From Nitratidesulfovibrio sp. (GTDB lineage Bacteria; Desulfobacterota; Desulfovibrionia; Desulfovibrionales; Desulfovibrionaceae): a stretch of 64,000 bases of DNA. Of this stretch, positions 37,704 through 46,674 are shown in pieces (the stretch's first letter is position 1; every line of letters begins with the position of its first letter). The notes beneath the pieces are model-generated. The model was not told where the DNA came from. It saw only the letters and a list, made by a program, of their open reading frames with translations, and did no database searches. The position numbers and the translations under genes are program-made. Location of the stretch: assembly GCF_040373385.1 (NCBI RefSeq), contig NZ_JBDXXH010000012.1, positions 1 to 64,000 of the forward strand. The letters are read 5' to 3'.

Positions 37704-38561
37704 ATGTTCACGTTGCGTAAGAACAGCAATCTTCATCTGACGCTGGTGCGCCTGAGCCGCAACAGGCTGGCGGTGCTGGGCCTGATAGTTCTACTGCTGC
37801 TTGTGGCGACGGCGGTATTCGCGCCGTGGCTCGCGCCGTACCATTTCGCGACGCAGGACCTACTGGCCGCCTTCGAGCCGCCAAGCTGGGCGCATCCGCT
37901 GGGTACGGACGACTTCGGCCGCGACATTCTGAGCCGCATCATCTACGGCGCGCGGGTGTCCCTGCAGGTGGGCATTTTCGCGGTGGCCATCGCCATGGTG
38001 TTCGGCGGCGTGCTGGGGGCCATCTCTGGGTATTACGGCGGGCGCATCGATGGCGTGATCATGCGCGTCATGGATATCCTGCTCTCCATTCCGCAGATAT
38101 TGCTTGCCATCTCCATTGCGGCGGCGCTTGGTCCCGGGCTGTTGAACTTGACCATCGCGGTGGGCGTCGCCGCGCTGCCCACCTTCGCCCGCGTGGTGCG
38201 CGGGGCCGTGATGTCGATCGTCGGGCAGGAGTTCATCGAGGCCGCCCGCTGCATGGGGGCCTCGGACGCATGGATCATCGCGCGCCACATCCTGCCCAAT
38301 TGCAGCGCGCCCATCATCGTGCAGTCGACCCTGCGCGTGGCGCAGGCCATTCTGGCCGCCGCGGCGCTGAGTTTTCTCGGCCTCGGCATCCAGCCGCCGT
38401 TTCCCGAATGGGGCGGCATGCTGGCGGGCGCGCGCGGCTACGTGCGCGACTATGCCTACATGACCATTTTTCCTGGGCTTGCCATCATGATCACCATCAT
38501 GGCCCTCAACTTCCTTGGTGACGGACTGCGCGACGCCATGGACCCCAAGATGAAAAGATAG
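37704..38561 (+). CDS. ABC transporter permease (DppC/OppC type)
   Basis: The 285-residue inner-membrane protein has an N-terminal anchoring helix (LAVLGLIVLLLLVATAVFAPWL), the LGTDDFGRDILSRIIYGARVSL block characteristic of DppC, five further helices, and an EAA loop FIEAARCMGASDAWIIARHILPNC. The C-terminus ends GDGLRDAMDPKMKR, as in the family. GAGGGG precedes ATG 37704. Partner of the permease 61 bp upstream. Confidence 0.95.
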   Translation: MFTLRKNSNLHLTLVRLSRNRLAVLGLIVLLLLVATAVFAPWLAPYHFATQDLLAAFEPPSWAHPLGTDDFGRDILSRIIYGARVSLQVGIFAVAIAMVFGGVLGAISGYYGGRIDGVIMRVMDILLSIPQILLAISIAAALGPGLLNLTIAVGVAALPTFARVVRGAVMSIVGQEFIEAARCMGASDAWIIARHILPNCSAPIIVQSTLRVAQAILAAAALSFLGLGIQPPFPEWGGMLAGARGYVRDYAYMTIFPGLAIMITIMALNFLGDGLRDAMDPKMKR

Positions 38562-38572
38562 GGGAGACCCAC

Positions 38573-39544
38573 ATGCCGCAACACGACGAAATTCTTTTGG
38601 ACATCAGTGACCTGCGTGTCCAGTTCCATACGGACACGGGCCTCGTGAAGGCCGTCGAAGGTCTCAACCTGCGCCTGCGCAAGGGAGAGGCCCTGGGCCT
38701 GGCGGGAGAGACGGGCGCGGGAAAGACCACCACCGCCCTTGCGATCATGCAGATCATCGCCTCGCCCCCCGGCCGGATAGCCAGCGGCAGCATTCACTTC
38801 GAGGGAAAGGACATGCTGGCGCTGTCCGAAGAGGAAAAGCGGCATGTCCGGGGCGGAAAGATATCCATGATATTTCAGGACCCCATGACCTCGCTGAACC
38901 CCGTGCTGCCGGTGCAGGAGCAGATCGCCGAAATGGTGCGCCTGCACAATGCCGTGACCGAGGCCGAGGCGCTCGACAAGGCCCGAGACATGCTGGGGCT
39001 GGTGGGCATCCGTCCGGAAAGGGGAGGGGATTACCCGCACCAGTTCAGCGGCGGCATGAAGCAGCGGGTCGTGATCGCCATCGCGCTTGCCTGCAACCCC
39101 TCGCTGCTGATCGCCGATGAACCCACCACCGCCCTCGACGTGACCATCCAGGCGCAAGTTCTGGAAGTCATGCGCGAACTGAAACAGCATTACAACACCG
39201 CGACCATCCTCATCAGCCACGACCTCGGCGTCATCGCCGAATTGTGCGATTCGGTGGCCGTCATGTACGCCGGGCGCATAGTCGAGACGGCGGACGCGAA
39301 AAGCCTGTACGCCAATCCGCTGCATCCTTATACGCAGGGGCTTTTCCAGTCCATTCCCGACCTGACGAAGAATGTGAAGCGCCTTTTCTCCCTGCCGGGG
39401 CTTCCGCCCGACCCCACCGATCTGCCTGCCGGCTGCTGCTTTTCCCCGCGCTGCGAGCATGCTGACGATACGTGCAGGAACATGCAGCCCGAATTGCGCG
39501 AAATAACGGCGGGGCATTTCGCGGCCTGCTTCAAGGCCGCCTGA
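38573..39544 (+). CDS. ABC transporter ATP-binding protein (DppD/OppD type)
   Basis: The 323-residue ATPase has Walker A GETGAGKTT, signature FSGGMKQR, Walker B LLIADEPTTALD and an H-loop His in ISHDLGVI. The C-terminal extension carries three or four Cys (CCFSPRCEHADDTC) of the OppD/DppD oligopeptide-type iron-sulfur region. It starts 11 bp after the DppC-type gene with GGGGAG upstream. Both catalytic sites contributed by this chain look intact. Confidence 0.95.
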   Translation: MPQHDEILLDISDLRVQFHTDTGLVKAVEGLNLRLRKGEALGLAGETGAGKTTTALAIMQIIASPPGRIASGSIHFEGKDMLALSEEEKRHVRGGKISMIFQDPMTSLNPVLPVQEQIAEMVRLHNAVTEAEALDKARDMLGLVGIRPERGGDYPHQFSGGMKQRVVIAIALACNPSLLIADEPTTALDVTIQAQVLEVMRELKQHYNTATILISHDLGVIAELCDSVAVMYAGRIVETADAKSLYANPLHPYTQGLFQSIPDLTKNVKRLFSLPGLPPDPTDLPAGCCFSPRCEHADDTCRNMQPELREITAGHFAACFKAA

Positions 39545-39582
39545 AACACCGGCTCTCGCCCTTGCCGACGAAGGAACATGCC

Positions 39583-40578
39583 ATGAATACCGGACACGAT
39601 ACCCCGCTCATCCAGACCCGCAATCTGAAGAAGCACTTCGCGACGCCCAGGGGCGCCCTGCACGCCGTGGACGATGTCGACATCTCCATCGCCAAGGGCG
39701 AAACGCTGGGCCTGGTCGGGGAGTCGGGCTGCGGCAAGTCCACGTTCGGGCGAGTGGTCATCCGCCTGCTGGATGCGACGGCAGGCTCCGTGCTGTTCAA
39801 CGGCGCGGACATAGTCAGCTACAACGCCAAGGATCTGCGCGCATTCCGGAAAAAGGCGCAGATGGTTTTCCAGGATCCCTATTCCTCGCTGAATCCTCGT
39901 CTGTCCGTGGAGCAACTCATTTCCGAGCCGTTGCGCATCCACAGGGTCTGTGTCGACGAGCGGGAGATCACCGGGCGGGTCAGGCAACTGATGGATATCG
40001 TCGGACTTGCCCAGCGGCTGGCCACGTCCTTTCCGCACGAACTGGACGGGGGGCGCCGGCAGCGCATCGGCGTGGCCAGGGCGCTTGCGCTCAACCCGGA
40101 ATTCATCGTGCTGGACGAGCCGGTTTCGTCGCTCGACGTGTGCATCCAGGCGCAGATACTGAACCTGTTGCAGGATCTCAAGGACGAATTCCGATACACC
40201 TACCTGTTCATCACGCACGACCTCAGCGTGGTCCGGCACATTTCCGACCGCATCGCGGTCATGTACCTTGGCAAGGTGATAGAGTTGGCGGACCATTTGG
40301 AAATATTCAATAATCCTTCGCATCCCTATTCCCAGGCCCTGCTTTCCGCCATTCCCATTCCGCGCATCGACGCCTCGCGCAAGAACAGGATACTTCTGGA
40401 GGGTGACGTGCCGAGTCCCATCAATCCCCCCGCCGGTTGCCGGTTTTACGGACGCTGCCCGTCCCGGCGGGACGATTGCAAGACGCGTTCGCCCGAGTTG
40501 GAGCAGATCGCCCCAGGCCATTTCGTGGCCTGTTTTCATCCTGGCCCCATCCGAAAACCGGGGGGGTGCGGGGCGTGA
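39583..40578 (+). CDS. ABC transporter ATP-binding protein (DppF/OppF type) with altered signature
   Basis: The 331-residue ATPase has Walker A GESGCGKST, Walker B FIVLDEPVSSLD and ITHDLSVV. The signature motif, normally LSGGQ, reads LDGGR (LDGGRRQR), so the Ser that contacts the gamma-phosphate across the dimer is Asp here. One of the two composite ATP sites of the heterodimer with the DppD-type protein would therefore be unusual. I have a recollection of similar sequences in a subgroup of OppF proteins, so it may be a family trait. The Cys-rich C-terminal end (CRFYGRCPSRRDDC) is present. GAAGGAAC precedes ATG 39583. Confidence 0.92.
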   Translation: MNTGHDTPLIQTRNLKKHFATPRGALHAVDDVDISIAKGETLGLVGESGCGKSTFGRVVIRLLDATAGSVLFNGADIVSYNAKDLRAFRKKAQMVFQDPYSSLNPRLSVEQLISEPLRIHRVCVDEREITGRVRQLMDIVGLAQRLATSFPHELDGGRRQRIGVARALALNPEFIVLDEPVSSLDVCIQAQILNLLQDLKDEFRYTYLFITHDLSVVRHISDRIAVMYLGKVIELADHLEIFNNPSHPYSQALLSAIPIPRIDASRKNRILLEGDVPSPINPPAGCRFYGRCPSRRDDCKTRSPELEQIAPGHFVACFHPGPIRKPGGCGA

Positions 40579-40624
40579 CGGGCGCCGCACGCGGGATCGG
40601 ACACGCGACAACGGGGGAGATGCC

Positions 40625-41227
40625 GTGAACCGAAAAACGTTGCGCAAGATACTCGAACCCCGGCCGGACGAGGCGGACGCGCCGCGCTGGCAGGCAGCGG
40701 TCCCCTTGGTCACCAATCCGTTCCTGCTGATCGAAGTGGCGCAGTTCGCGCTGGTCGGAGGCTCGGTCGTCCTGATTTCCCTGTGCGTCGGCCTTTTCTG
40801 GACGGACGGGGGCCTGACGCTGCCCGACCTCGTCATTGCGGTGCAGGCCGCCCTTGCGACGGCGGTGGCGATTGTCATCGGGTTCGCCGCCATTGCCGTC
40901 CTGTTTTTCGACAATCGGTACTTCGCCCTGTACCAGATGGATTCTGGAGGTATCTACCATGAAGGAACCAGGGGGCACAGTGAAGGCGATACCGTCCTCT
41001 GCCGCAACGTGCTGCCGTACCCCGTGGCCGGGGCAGTGAGGGCACGGCGTACGCGCAGCCGGTACTTGCCGTGGGAAAAGGTGCGCTCGTTCCAGAGCGT
41101 TCCTTCGCTGCGGGTGATCATTCTGCGCCGGGGCTTCTGGCACATGCTCCACTTGTACATGCCAAGCGCCGAAACGCACGAAACCGTCGCGCGCTACCTT
41201 GCGACGCGGTTGAAGAACGCTGGATAG
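40625..41227 (+). CDS. Two-helix membrane protein of unknown function
   Basis: The 200-residue protein begins at GTG 40625 after GGGGGAGA. It has a polar N-terminal 33 residues, two hydrophobic segments (about 42-62 and 75-99), then a C-terminal cytoplasmic-looking domain of about 100 residues with beta-rich, PH-like character (YLPWEKVRSFQSVPSLRVIILRRG). I do not recognise it by name. It lies 46 bp after the DppF-type gene and 64 bp before the dehydratase, so it is almost certainly part of the operon and may be an accessory to the transporter. Confidence 0.75.
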   Translation: MNRKTLRKILEPRPDEADAPRWQAAVPLVTNPFLLIEVAQFALVGGSVVLISLCVGLFWTDGGLTLPDLVIAVQAALATAVAIVIGFAAIAVLFFDNRYFALYQMDSGGIYHEGTRGHSEGDTVLCRNVLPYPVAGAVRARRTRSRYLPWEKVRSFQSVPSLRVIILRRGFWHMLHLYMPSAETHETVARYLATRLKNAG

Positions 41228-41291
41228 CCTTTTTCGCAGGTCCGCAAGGCGGCGTTTGTCCGTTCAACACTCAACGCAACAGGGGCCGGGT

Positions 41292-42485
41292 ATGAAAATC
41301 ACCGCAGTGGAAGTTTTTGACCTTGATGTCGAGGGAACCGCCATTCCCTGGCATCCCGTGGTCGTGCGCATCCATACGGATGAGGGCATCAGTGGGGTTG
41401 GCGAGGCGGGTCTGGCGTATGGCAGCGGGCACTCGGGCGCCGCCGGCATGCTGGTGAACCTGGCCGAGGAGTTTTTGCTCGGTAAGGACCCCACGGAAAC
41501 GGAAAGCATCTGGAACACACTGCAAACGCATACGTTCTGGGGGTATAGCCCGGGTCCGGTCATCTACGGGGCGATCAGCGCCATCGACATCGCCTTGTGG
41601 GACATCAAGGGCAAGGCTCTGGGCCTGCCCGTGTACAAACTGCTGGGCGGCCCGTGCCGCGAAAGGATCAGGACCTACGCGAGCCAGGTGCAGTTCGGCT
41701 GGAGCCCCGACAAGGAGGTCTGGCTGCACAGGCCGGAAGATTACGCCCGCGTGACGCGTATCATGGTGGACGAAGGCTTCACCTGCGTGAAAGTCAACCC
41801 GCTGCGCTTCGGTCCCAACGGCGAATTTCTTCCCCAGATCGGCGGCAAGCTGCCAGCCAGTACCGTCAGCGCCATGGCCGACAGGGTGCGGGCGGTGCGC
41901 GAGGAAGGCGGCCCCGACCTCGACATCCTCATCGAGTTCAACTCCCGCTGCGCCACCGAGGCCGCCGTGCAACTCGGACAGCGTCTGGAGGAATTCGACA
42001 TCATGTACCTTGAAGAGCCGGTACACTTCATGGACATGAGTCTCATGCGCGACATGAAGGCCCGCGTGAACATCCCGCTCGCAGGCGGCGAGCGTCTGTA
42101 CACCCGCTGGCAGTTCCTGCCCTACCTGCAGGAACGCATCATCAGCCTTGCCCAGCCCGACATCGGCCTGGCCGGCGGCTTCACCGAGGTGAAGAAGATT
42201 TGCGATCTCGCCCACATCTTCGACGTGCAGACGCAGATGCACGTCTGCGGCGGTCCCGTGGGCGTGGCCGCAAGCCTGCACATGGCCGCGGCCGTGGTGA
42301 ACTACACCCTGCACGAGCACCATGTGCGCCTGCGCCACCCCGGCACCCGGGCCATCGTGAAGGAGGACTACCAACCGCACAACGGCTGCTTCGAACTGCC
42401 CGAGGGGCCGGGGCTGGGGATCGAACTCAATGATGAGGTCGTGAACAGGTCGCCCAGGAAGTGCGTGAAGCTGAATAACGCCTGA
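41292..42485 (+). CDS. Enolase-superfamily acid-sugar dehydratase (mandelate racemase subgroup)
   Basis: The 397-residue protein has an N-terminal capping domain (1-120) and a beta/alpha barrel. Barrel motifs: CVKVN with Lys167, metal ligands Glu215 (ILIEFN), Glu241 or 242 (LEEP) and Glu267 (GGERL), a QPDIG strand and His317 in MHVCGGPVG. This is the layout of aldonate/galactarate-type dehydratases that abstract a proton alpha to a carboxylate. The first metal ligand being Glu rather than Asp points to the galactonate/mannonate dehydratase side. The substrate is unknown; it is the only obvious catabolic enzyme of the operon. ATG 41292 starts the conserved MKITAVEVF strand. Confidence 0.85.
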   Translation: MKITAVEVFDLDVEGTAIPWHPVVVRIHTDEGISGVGEAGLAYGSGHSGAAGMLVNLAEEFLLGKDPTETESIWNTLQTHTFWGYSPGPVIYGAISAIDIALWDIKGKALGLPVYKLLGGPCRERIRTYASQVQFGWSPDKEVWLHRPEDYARVTRIMVDEGFTCVKVNPLRFGPNGEFLPQIGGKLPASTVSAMADRVRAVREEGGPDLDILIEFNSRCATEAAVQLGQRLEEFDIMYLEEPVHFMDMSLMRDMKARVNIPLAGGERLYTRWQFLPYLQERIISLAQPDIGLAGGFTEVKKICDLAHIFDVQTQMHVCGGPVGVAASLHMAAAVVNYTLHEHHVRLRHPGTRAIVKEDYQPHNGCFELPEGPGLGIELNDEVVNRSPRKCVKLNNA

Positions 42486-42619
42486 GGGACCGGTGCGGCG
42501 TGGGCGAAGGGGAGGGCTGCCGGGCGGGGATGTTCCCCATGCCGGTGAGCCGCTTCCCTCATGACGGCACCCCCGAGGCCGCGTGCCCGGAAGGCTTGGC
42601 GCGCCCCGCGTGCATGAAG

Positions 42620-42653
42620 AAGCCCGCCGACCCCATGCAGGGGCGGCGGGCTT
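42620..42653. terminator. Hairpin between the dehydratase and rho
   Basis: AAGCCCGCCG-A-CCCC pairs with GGGG-CGGCGGGCTT across ATGCA, one A bulged. It sits between the convergent dehydratase and rho genes and probably ends both, with CTTCTT following on the minus strand. Confidence 0.75.
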
Positions 42654-42688
42654 GGTGTTTCCGTGTCGGGAACCGTGGCGCTGGTGCG

Positions 42689-43978
42689 CTACTTGTTCAT
42701 CACGTTCAGGAATTCGCGGTTGCTCTTGGTGGCGCGCATCTTGTCCAGCAGGAATTCCATGCTGTCGATGGGCGACATGGGCGCCAGGATCTTGCGCAGG
42801 ATCCACACGCGGTTGAGCACTTCGTCCGACAGCAGCAGGTCTTCCTTGCGGGTGCCGGTGCGGTTGATGTCGATGGCCGGGAACACGCGCTTTTCGGCCA
42901 GGTGGCGTTCCAGGTAGATTTCCATGTTGCCGGTGCCCTTGAACTCTTCAAAGATCACTTCGTCCATGCGCGAGCCGGTGTCGATGAGGGCGGTGGCGAT
43001 GATGGTCAGGCTGCCGCCTTCCTCGATATTGCGCGCCGCGCCAAAGAAGCGCTTGGGGCGTTGCAGGGCGTTGGCGTCCAGACCGCCGGACAGCACGCGA
43101 CCGGAAGAGGGGGTGACGGCGTTGTATGCGCGGCCCAGACGGGTGATGGAGTCGAGCAGGATGACCACGTCGCGCTTGCGTTCCACCAGGCGCTTGGCCT
43201 TTTCCAGCACCATCTCGCAGACCTGCACGTGACGCTGCGGGGGTTCGTCGAAGGTGGAGCTGACCACTTCGGCGTTCTTCACCGTGCGTTCCATGTCGGT
43301 CACTTCCTCTGGCCGCTCGTCGATGAGCAGCACGATGAGGTACGCATCCGGATGGTTGGCGTTGATGGAGTTGGCGATGGTCTGGAGCAGGATGGTCTTG
43401 CCGGTGCGGGGGGGCGCCACGATCAGGCCGCGCTGGCCGCGGCCCACGGGGGCCATCATGTCGATGACGCGGCTGGAGTAGTTCTTGTCCCCGTTCTCCA
43501 TGGTGAACTGGCGGTCGGGGTAGATGGGCGTAAGGTTGTCGAACAGAACGAGGTTCTTGGCGTTTTCCGGCGGCTCGAAGCCGATCTCGGTCACCTTCAG
43601 CAGGGCGAAGTAGCGTTCGCCTTCCTTGGGCGGGCGGATCTGGCCGGAAACCACGTCACCCTTGCGCAGGTTGAAGCGGCGAATCTGCGACGGCGAAACA
43701 TAGATGTCGTCGGGGCCGGGCATGTAGCTGCACAGCGGTGAACGCAGAAAGCCGAAACCGTCGGGCAGTATTTCCAGCACGCCGTCGCCGTAGATGGCGC
43801 CGTTCTGCGAAGCGCAGGCCTGAAGCAGGGCAAAGATCAGCTCCTGCTTGCGCATGCCGCTGGCGCCTTCGACGTTGTATTGCTCGGCAAGCTCCATGAG
43901 CTCGCTCATGCTCTTGATCTTGAGTTCCGAAAGATTCATGGCCGTCTCGGAACCCTGGACGTTCTTCTTTTTCCTCAT
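42689..43978 (-). CDS. rho: Transcription termination factor Rho
   Basis: The 429-residue protein is a complete hexameric helicase. The RNA-binding domain has DGFGFLRSP and PDDIYVSPSQIRRFNLRKGDVVSG; the ATPase core has Walker A APPRTGKT, Walker B VVILLDSITRLGRAYN, the Q-loop PSSGRVLSGG and the C-terminal EFKGTGNMEI region. ATG 43978 (MRKKKN) is taken as start, but neither it nor ATG 43939 (MNLSELKIK, beginning at the universally conserved part) has a good ribosome site. Terminated by the hairpin at 42620-42653. Confidence 0.97.
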   Translation of the reverse strand: MRKKKNVQGSETAMNLSELKIKSMSELMELAEQYNVEGASGMRKQELIFALLQACASQNGAIYGDGVLEILPDGFGFLRSPLCSYMPGPDDIYVSPSQIRRFNLRKGDVVSGQIRPPKEGERYFALLKVTEIGFEPPENAKNLVLFDNLTPIYPDRQFTMENGDKNYSSRVIDMMAPVGRGQRGLIVAPPRTGKTILLQTIANSINANHPDAYLIVLLIDERPEEVTDMERTVKNAEVVSSTFDEPPQRHVQVCEMVLEKAKRLVERKRDVVILLDSITRLGRAYNAVTPSSGRVLSGGLDANALQRPKRFFGAARNIEEGGSLTIIATALIDTGSRMDEVIFEEFKGTGNMEIYLERHLAEKRVFPAIDINRTGTRKEDLLLSDEVLNRVWILRKILAPMSPIDSMEFLLDKMRATKSNREFLNVMNK

Positions 43979-44287
43979 AGGCGTGGTGGGGGACTGCTTT
44001 TGGAAGGGTGTGGGGGTGTATGGAAGGGTGTCATTACAGCCTACCGCACGGCACGAAAGACCGCACAATGGCGATCCGTACGCAAGCGAAGACTGTTGTC
44101 GGAATGACGGTATGAAGGAAAATCGTTGTGGTGGACGGGCGGGAACACTGTGTCGGGTCCGAAGCCGGGTTTTCGTTGCCCGGTAAGGAGGGAAGGAGAC
44201 CCATAAGAGAGGTGTTGCAATGTTCGGTTGCTTCCACCCGCCGTACAAGGGGCTACCTAGCCCATTCGACAGGGGATGGCAAGGGGT
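43979..44287. other. Region between rho and the CarD-like gene
   Basis: The 309-bp leader region of rho (minus strand) contains no gene that I can support. Rho leaders in other bacteria are autoregulated by premature termination; no specific element is visible here. Confidence 0.5.
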
Positions 44288-44815
44288 CTACTCGCTTTTT
44301 TCCCTGGCTTGCAGGACATCCTGGAACATCTCTTCGATTTCGGTGCGTACGTTGTCCTGGGTCCGGTCCAGTACGCAGGCCAGTTCCAGGGTGATCAGTC
44401 CCATGGCCTGTTCCAGCAGGCGGCGTTCGCCGAACGAGAGTTCCTTGTCCCGGCCGATGAGCAAGAGTTCGCGCAGCACGTAGGCAACGTCCGCAAGATC
44501 GCCGCTCTTCAGTTTTTCGGAGTATTCACGGTAGCGGCGGTTCCAGTTCTGGCCGGTGTAGCCGGTAAAGCCTGTGCGGTCGCGCAGTGATTCGAGGATG
44601 TCGGCCCCCATCTCCGGTGCACACAACGGGCGCAGCCCCACATTGGCGGCATTGCGCACGGGCACCATGAGGGTCACGTTGTTGCCTAGGATACGGACGA
44701 TATAAAAGTCCGTGGCAACGCCGCCAACCACTTGCGACTCGACGCGTTCGACCTTGCCGACGCCTTGAGCCGGGTAGACGACGAGTTGATCCTGGGCAAA
44801 CACTCGGAACTCCAT
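44288..44815 (-). CDS. CarD/CdnL-family transcription regulator
   Basis: The 175-residue protein starts LVVYPAQGVGKVERVE, the RNA-polymerase-interacting beta domain of CarD/TRCF proteins, followed by FYIVRILGNNVTLMVPVRNA. The remaining helical part (about 75-175) includes NWNRRYREYSEKLKSGDL and SFGERRLLEQAMGLITLEL, as in CdnL. It stabilises open promoter complexes, commonly at rRNA genes. Start 44815 begins the conserved domain, but the ribosome site is poor. Neighbour of rho and pth in the same direction, with a 302-bp upstream gap. Confidence 0.9.
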   Translation of the reverse strand: MEFRVFAQDQLVVYPAQGVGKVERVESQVVGGVATDFYIVRILGNNVTLMVPVRNAANVGLRPLCAPEMGADILESLRDRTGFTGYTGQNWNRRYREYSEKLKSGDLADVAYVLRELLLIGRDKELSFGERRLLEQAMGLITLELACVLDRTQDNVRTEIEEMFQDVLQAREKSE

Positions 44816-45117
44816 GCGGGGAAAACAAGGTTGAATTCGGCAGGAAAAGACACTCTACTCCAATCCGCAGCAAGAGTCCATCCCGCTGGCGGTCAGCAGC
44901 AGTGCACAGGGCCGGGGCGCGCCACCGCAAGGCGGCTTGCAGTCGGCGCGCATGCGCATGGGACAAGGGGAAAAACGCGGAACAGCCCCGGTGATGCCCC
45001 AGGAGCCCATCCGCAATGGGGGGCACGCCAGGCACCGGCGTGGTGCGGACACGCATCGCCCGTCCGGCTTGCCGGTTGCCGCCAGTTCTGCTTCGGGCAG
45101 GCTGTGGCCCTGCCGCG
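44816..45117. other. Region upstream of the CarD-like gene, no gene seen
   Basis: This 302-bp gap separates the 3' end of pth from the CarD-like start. It should hold the promoter for the regulator. I find no hexamer pair at proper spacing and no credible RNA gene. Confidence 0.45.
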
Positions 45118-45726
45118 TCACTCCGGCTTGTAGGCGTTGGCGAACTGGGTGGCGGCGGCAGCGCCCTGGCTGGCAAAGGTGGTCATGGCCTGCACGGCGG
45201 CGGGCAGCAGGGTGTCCAGCAGATCCTGTTCCGGACCGGAAAGCCTGCCCAGCACCCAGTTGGTGGTCTCGCCGCCGTGGGGCGAGCGGCCTATGCCCAG
45301 GCGCAGGCGGTGGAAGTCCGGCGTGCCGAGCAGTTGGGTAATGGACTTCAGCCCGTTGTGCCCGGCATTGCCGCCCCCGGTCTTGAACTTCATGCGACCG
45401 AGGGGGATGTCCAACTCGTCGTGCACCACCAGGATGGCACCCGGCTTGATCCGGTAGTACGAGGCAATGGCCAGCACTGCCTCTCCGCTCAGGTTCATGA
45501 ACGTCTGCGGCTTGGCCACCAGCCACGGATCGCCCGTGGGCGTGATGCGGCATCGCCACAGGTCGTACTTCTTCTTGCCGCCGGAAAGCTGGTCGCACCC
45601 GCTGCCCGTCTCACGGGCAACAGTGTCCATCAGCGCATCCACGGCCATGAAGCCAAGGTTGTGGCGGGTGCGTTCGTATTCCTTGCCCGGATTACCCAGG
45701 CCGACGATGAGACCGGCGACGTTCAT
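45118..45726 (-). CDS. pth: Peptidyl-tRNA hydrolase
   Basis: The 202-residue enzyme releases peptides from stalled peptidyl-tRNA. Motifs: LIVGLGNPGKEYERTRHNLGF with catalytic His and Asn, KPQTFMNLSGEAV, HDELDIPLG with the catalytic Asp, and KTGGGNAGHNGLKSI. Start 45726 gives the standard MNVAGLIVGLGNPG beginning. It stays in the classic rplY-pth neighbourhood. The C-terminus carries a short Ala/Thr-rich extension. Confidence 0.97.
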   Translation of the reverse strand: MNVAGLIVGLGNPGKEYERTRHNLGFMAVDALMDTVARETGSGCDQLSGGKKKYDLWRCRITPTGDPWLVAKPQTFMNLSGEAVLAIASYYRIKPGAILVVHDELDIPLGRMKFKTGGGNAGHNGLKSITQLLGTPDFHRLRLGIGRSPHGGETTNWVLGRLSGPEQDLLDTLLPAAVQAMTTFASQGAAAATQFANAYKPE

Positions 45727-45886
45727 GCGCGGTAGGGGGGGTTGGGGTTCTGCGGGACGGTAAAGGCGGCGTGAGGTGGGCTGCCCTGCGTACGGGCACG
45801 AATGCGCATGCTGGCGCAAGGGGAGGGGGCTGGGCCCCGTCGGCATGTGCGGCGGGCTGCGACGGCGGGTTCCGGAAACGCGGAAA

Positions 45887-45915
45887 CCGGCCCCGCGCGA
45901 GATGCGCGGGGCCGG
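45887..45915. terminator. Stem-loop between rplY and pth
   Basis: A perfect 12-bp stem, CCGGCCCCGCGC with GCGCGGGGCCGG, and a GAGAT loop. On the minus strand it comes 122 bp after rplY and is followed by TTTCC. The 311-bp gap (45727-46037) around it has no gene. Confidence 0.6.
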
Positions 45916-46037
45916 AGGGAAACCGCGGTCCGAACCTTGGGAAGTCGCGCGTCAAGTCCACATTGGCAAGGCCGTCCACGTGGCGAGGACAGCCCGCATC
46001 AGAGTGCGGCGGACGGCGGCGTTCCCGGCCTCAGGCG

Positions 46038-46613
46038 CTATTCCTCGCCCTTGGGCGAGACAACGGCCACGACGGCGAAGTTGCGGTCGGTAACGGCGCT
46101 GACGCCTTCGCCCAAGGGCAGGTCGTTCACGCTGATGGTCTTGCCGATTTCGAGGTCGGTCAGATCAATGGTGATCTTGCTGGGCATCAGCAGGGGCTTG
46201 GCAGAAAGGTCCAGCGCTTCGCGGTACACTTCCAGCTTGCCGCCGGCCTTCACGCCCTTGGAGGTGCCGGTGAATTCGAGGGGCACGCGGATCTTGACGG
46301 GCTTGTCCAGGTCCACGCCGCGAAAATCGATGTGCGAGAAGCGATTCTTCACCGGGTGGTACTGGATCTGCCAGAACAGCACCGGGTGGGTGGACGTGGT
46401 GCCGTTGTCGTCCAGTTCAATGTTGAAGACGGTGGTGCGGCCCACGGCTTCGAACATCTTCACGACGGGAAGCATGTCCATCACGATCGGCACGTTCAGG
46501 CCTTCGGCGTTGTAGAGCACGCCGGGAACCAGGGTTTCGGCCCGCAGCTTGCGGTTGGCGCCCTTGCCAAGGCCGTCGCGCTTGCGCACGCTCAGAGTCT
46601 TCAGTTCGGACAT
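46038..46613 (-). CDS. rplY: Ribosomal protein bL25 (long CTC form)
   Basis: The 191-residue protein has the 5S-rRNA-binding bL25 domain at 1-95 (RKLRAETLVPGVLYNAEG, HIDFRGVDLDKP) and the C-terminal TL5/CTC beta domain, ending GEGVSAVTDRNFAVVAVVSPKGEE. ATG 46613 has AAGGAGA at good spacing; the upstream codons are rejected. Together with prs upstream it is probably one transcript, separated by 61 bp. Confidence 0.96.
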   Translation of the reverse strand: MSELKTLSVRKRDGLGKGANRKLRAETLVPGVLYNAEGLNVPIVMDMLPVVKMFEAVGRTTVFNIELDDNGTTSTHPVLFWQIQYHPVKNRFSHIDFRGVDLDKPVKIRVPLEFTGTSKGVKAGGKLEVYREALDLSAKPLLMPSKITIDLTDLEIGKTISVNDLPLGEGVSAVTDRNFAVVAVVSPKGEE

Positions 46614-46674
46614 TGCAGTTCTCCTTAAATTCATTCCCGCGTAGGCATCCCGCCCCGCGTCGGAATGTGAATTG

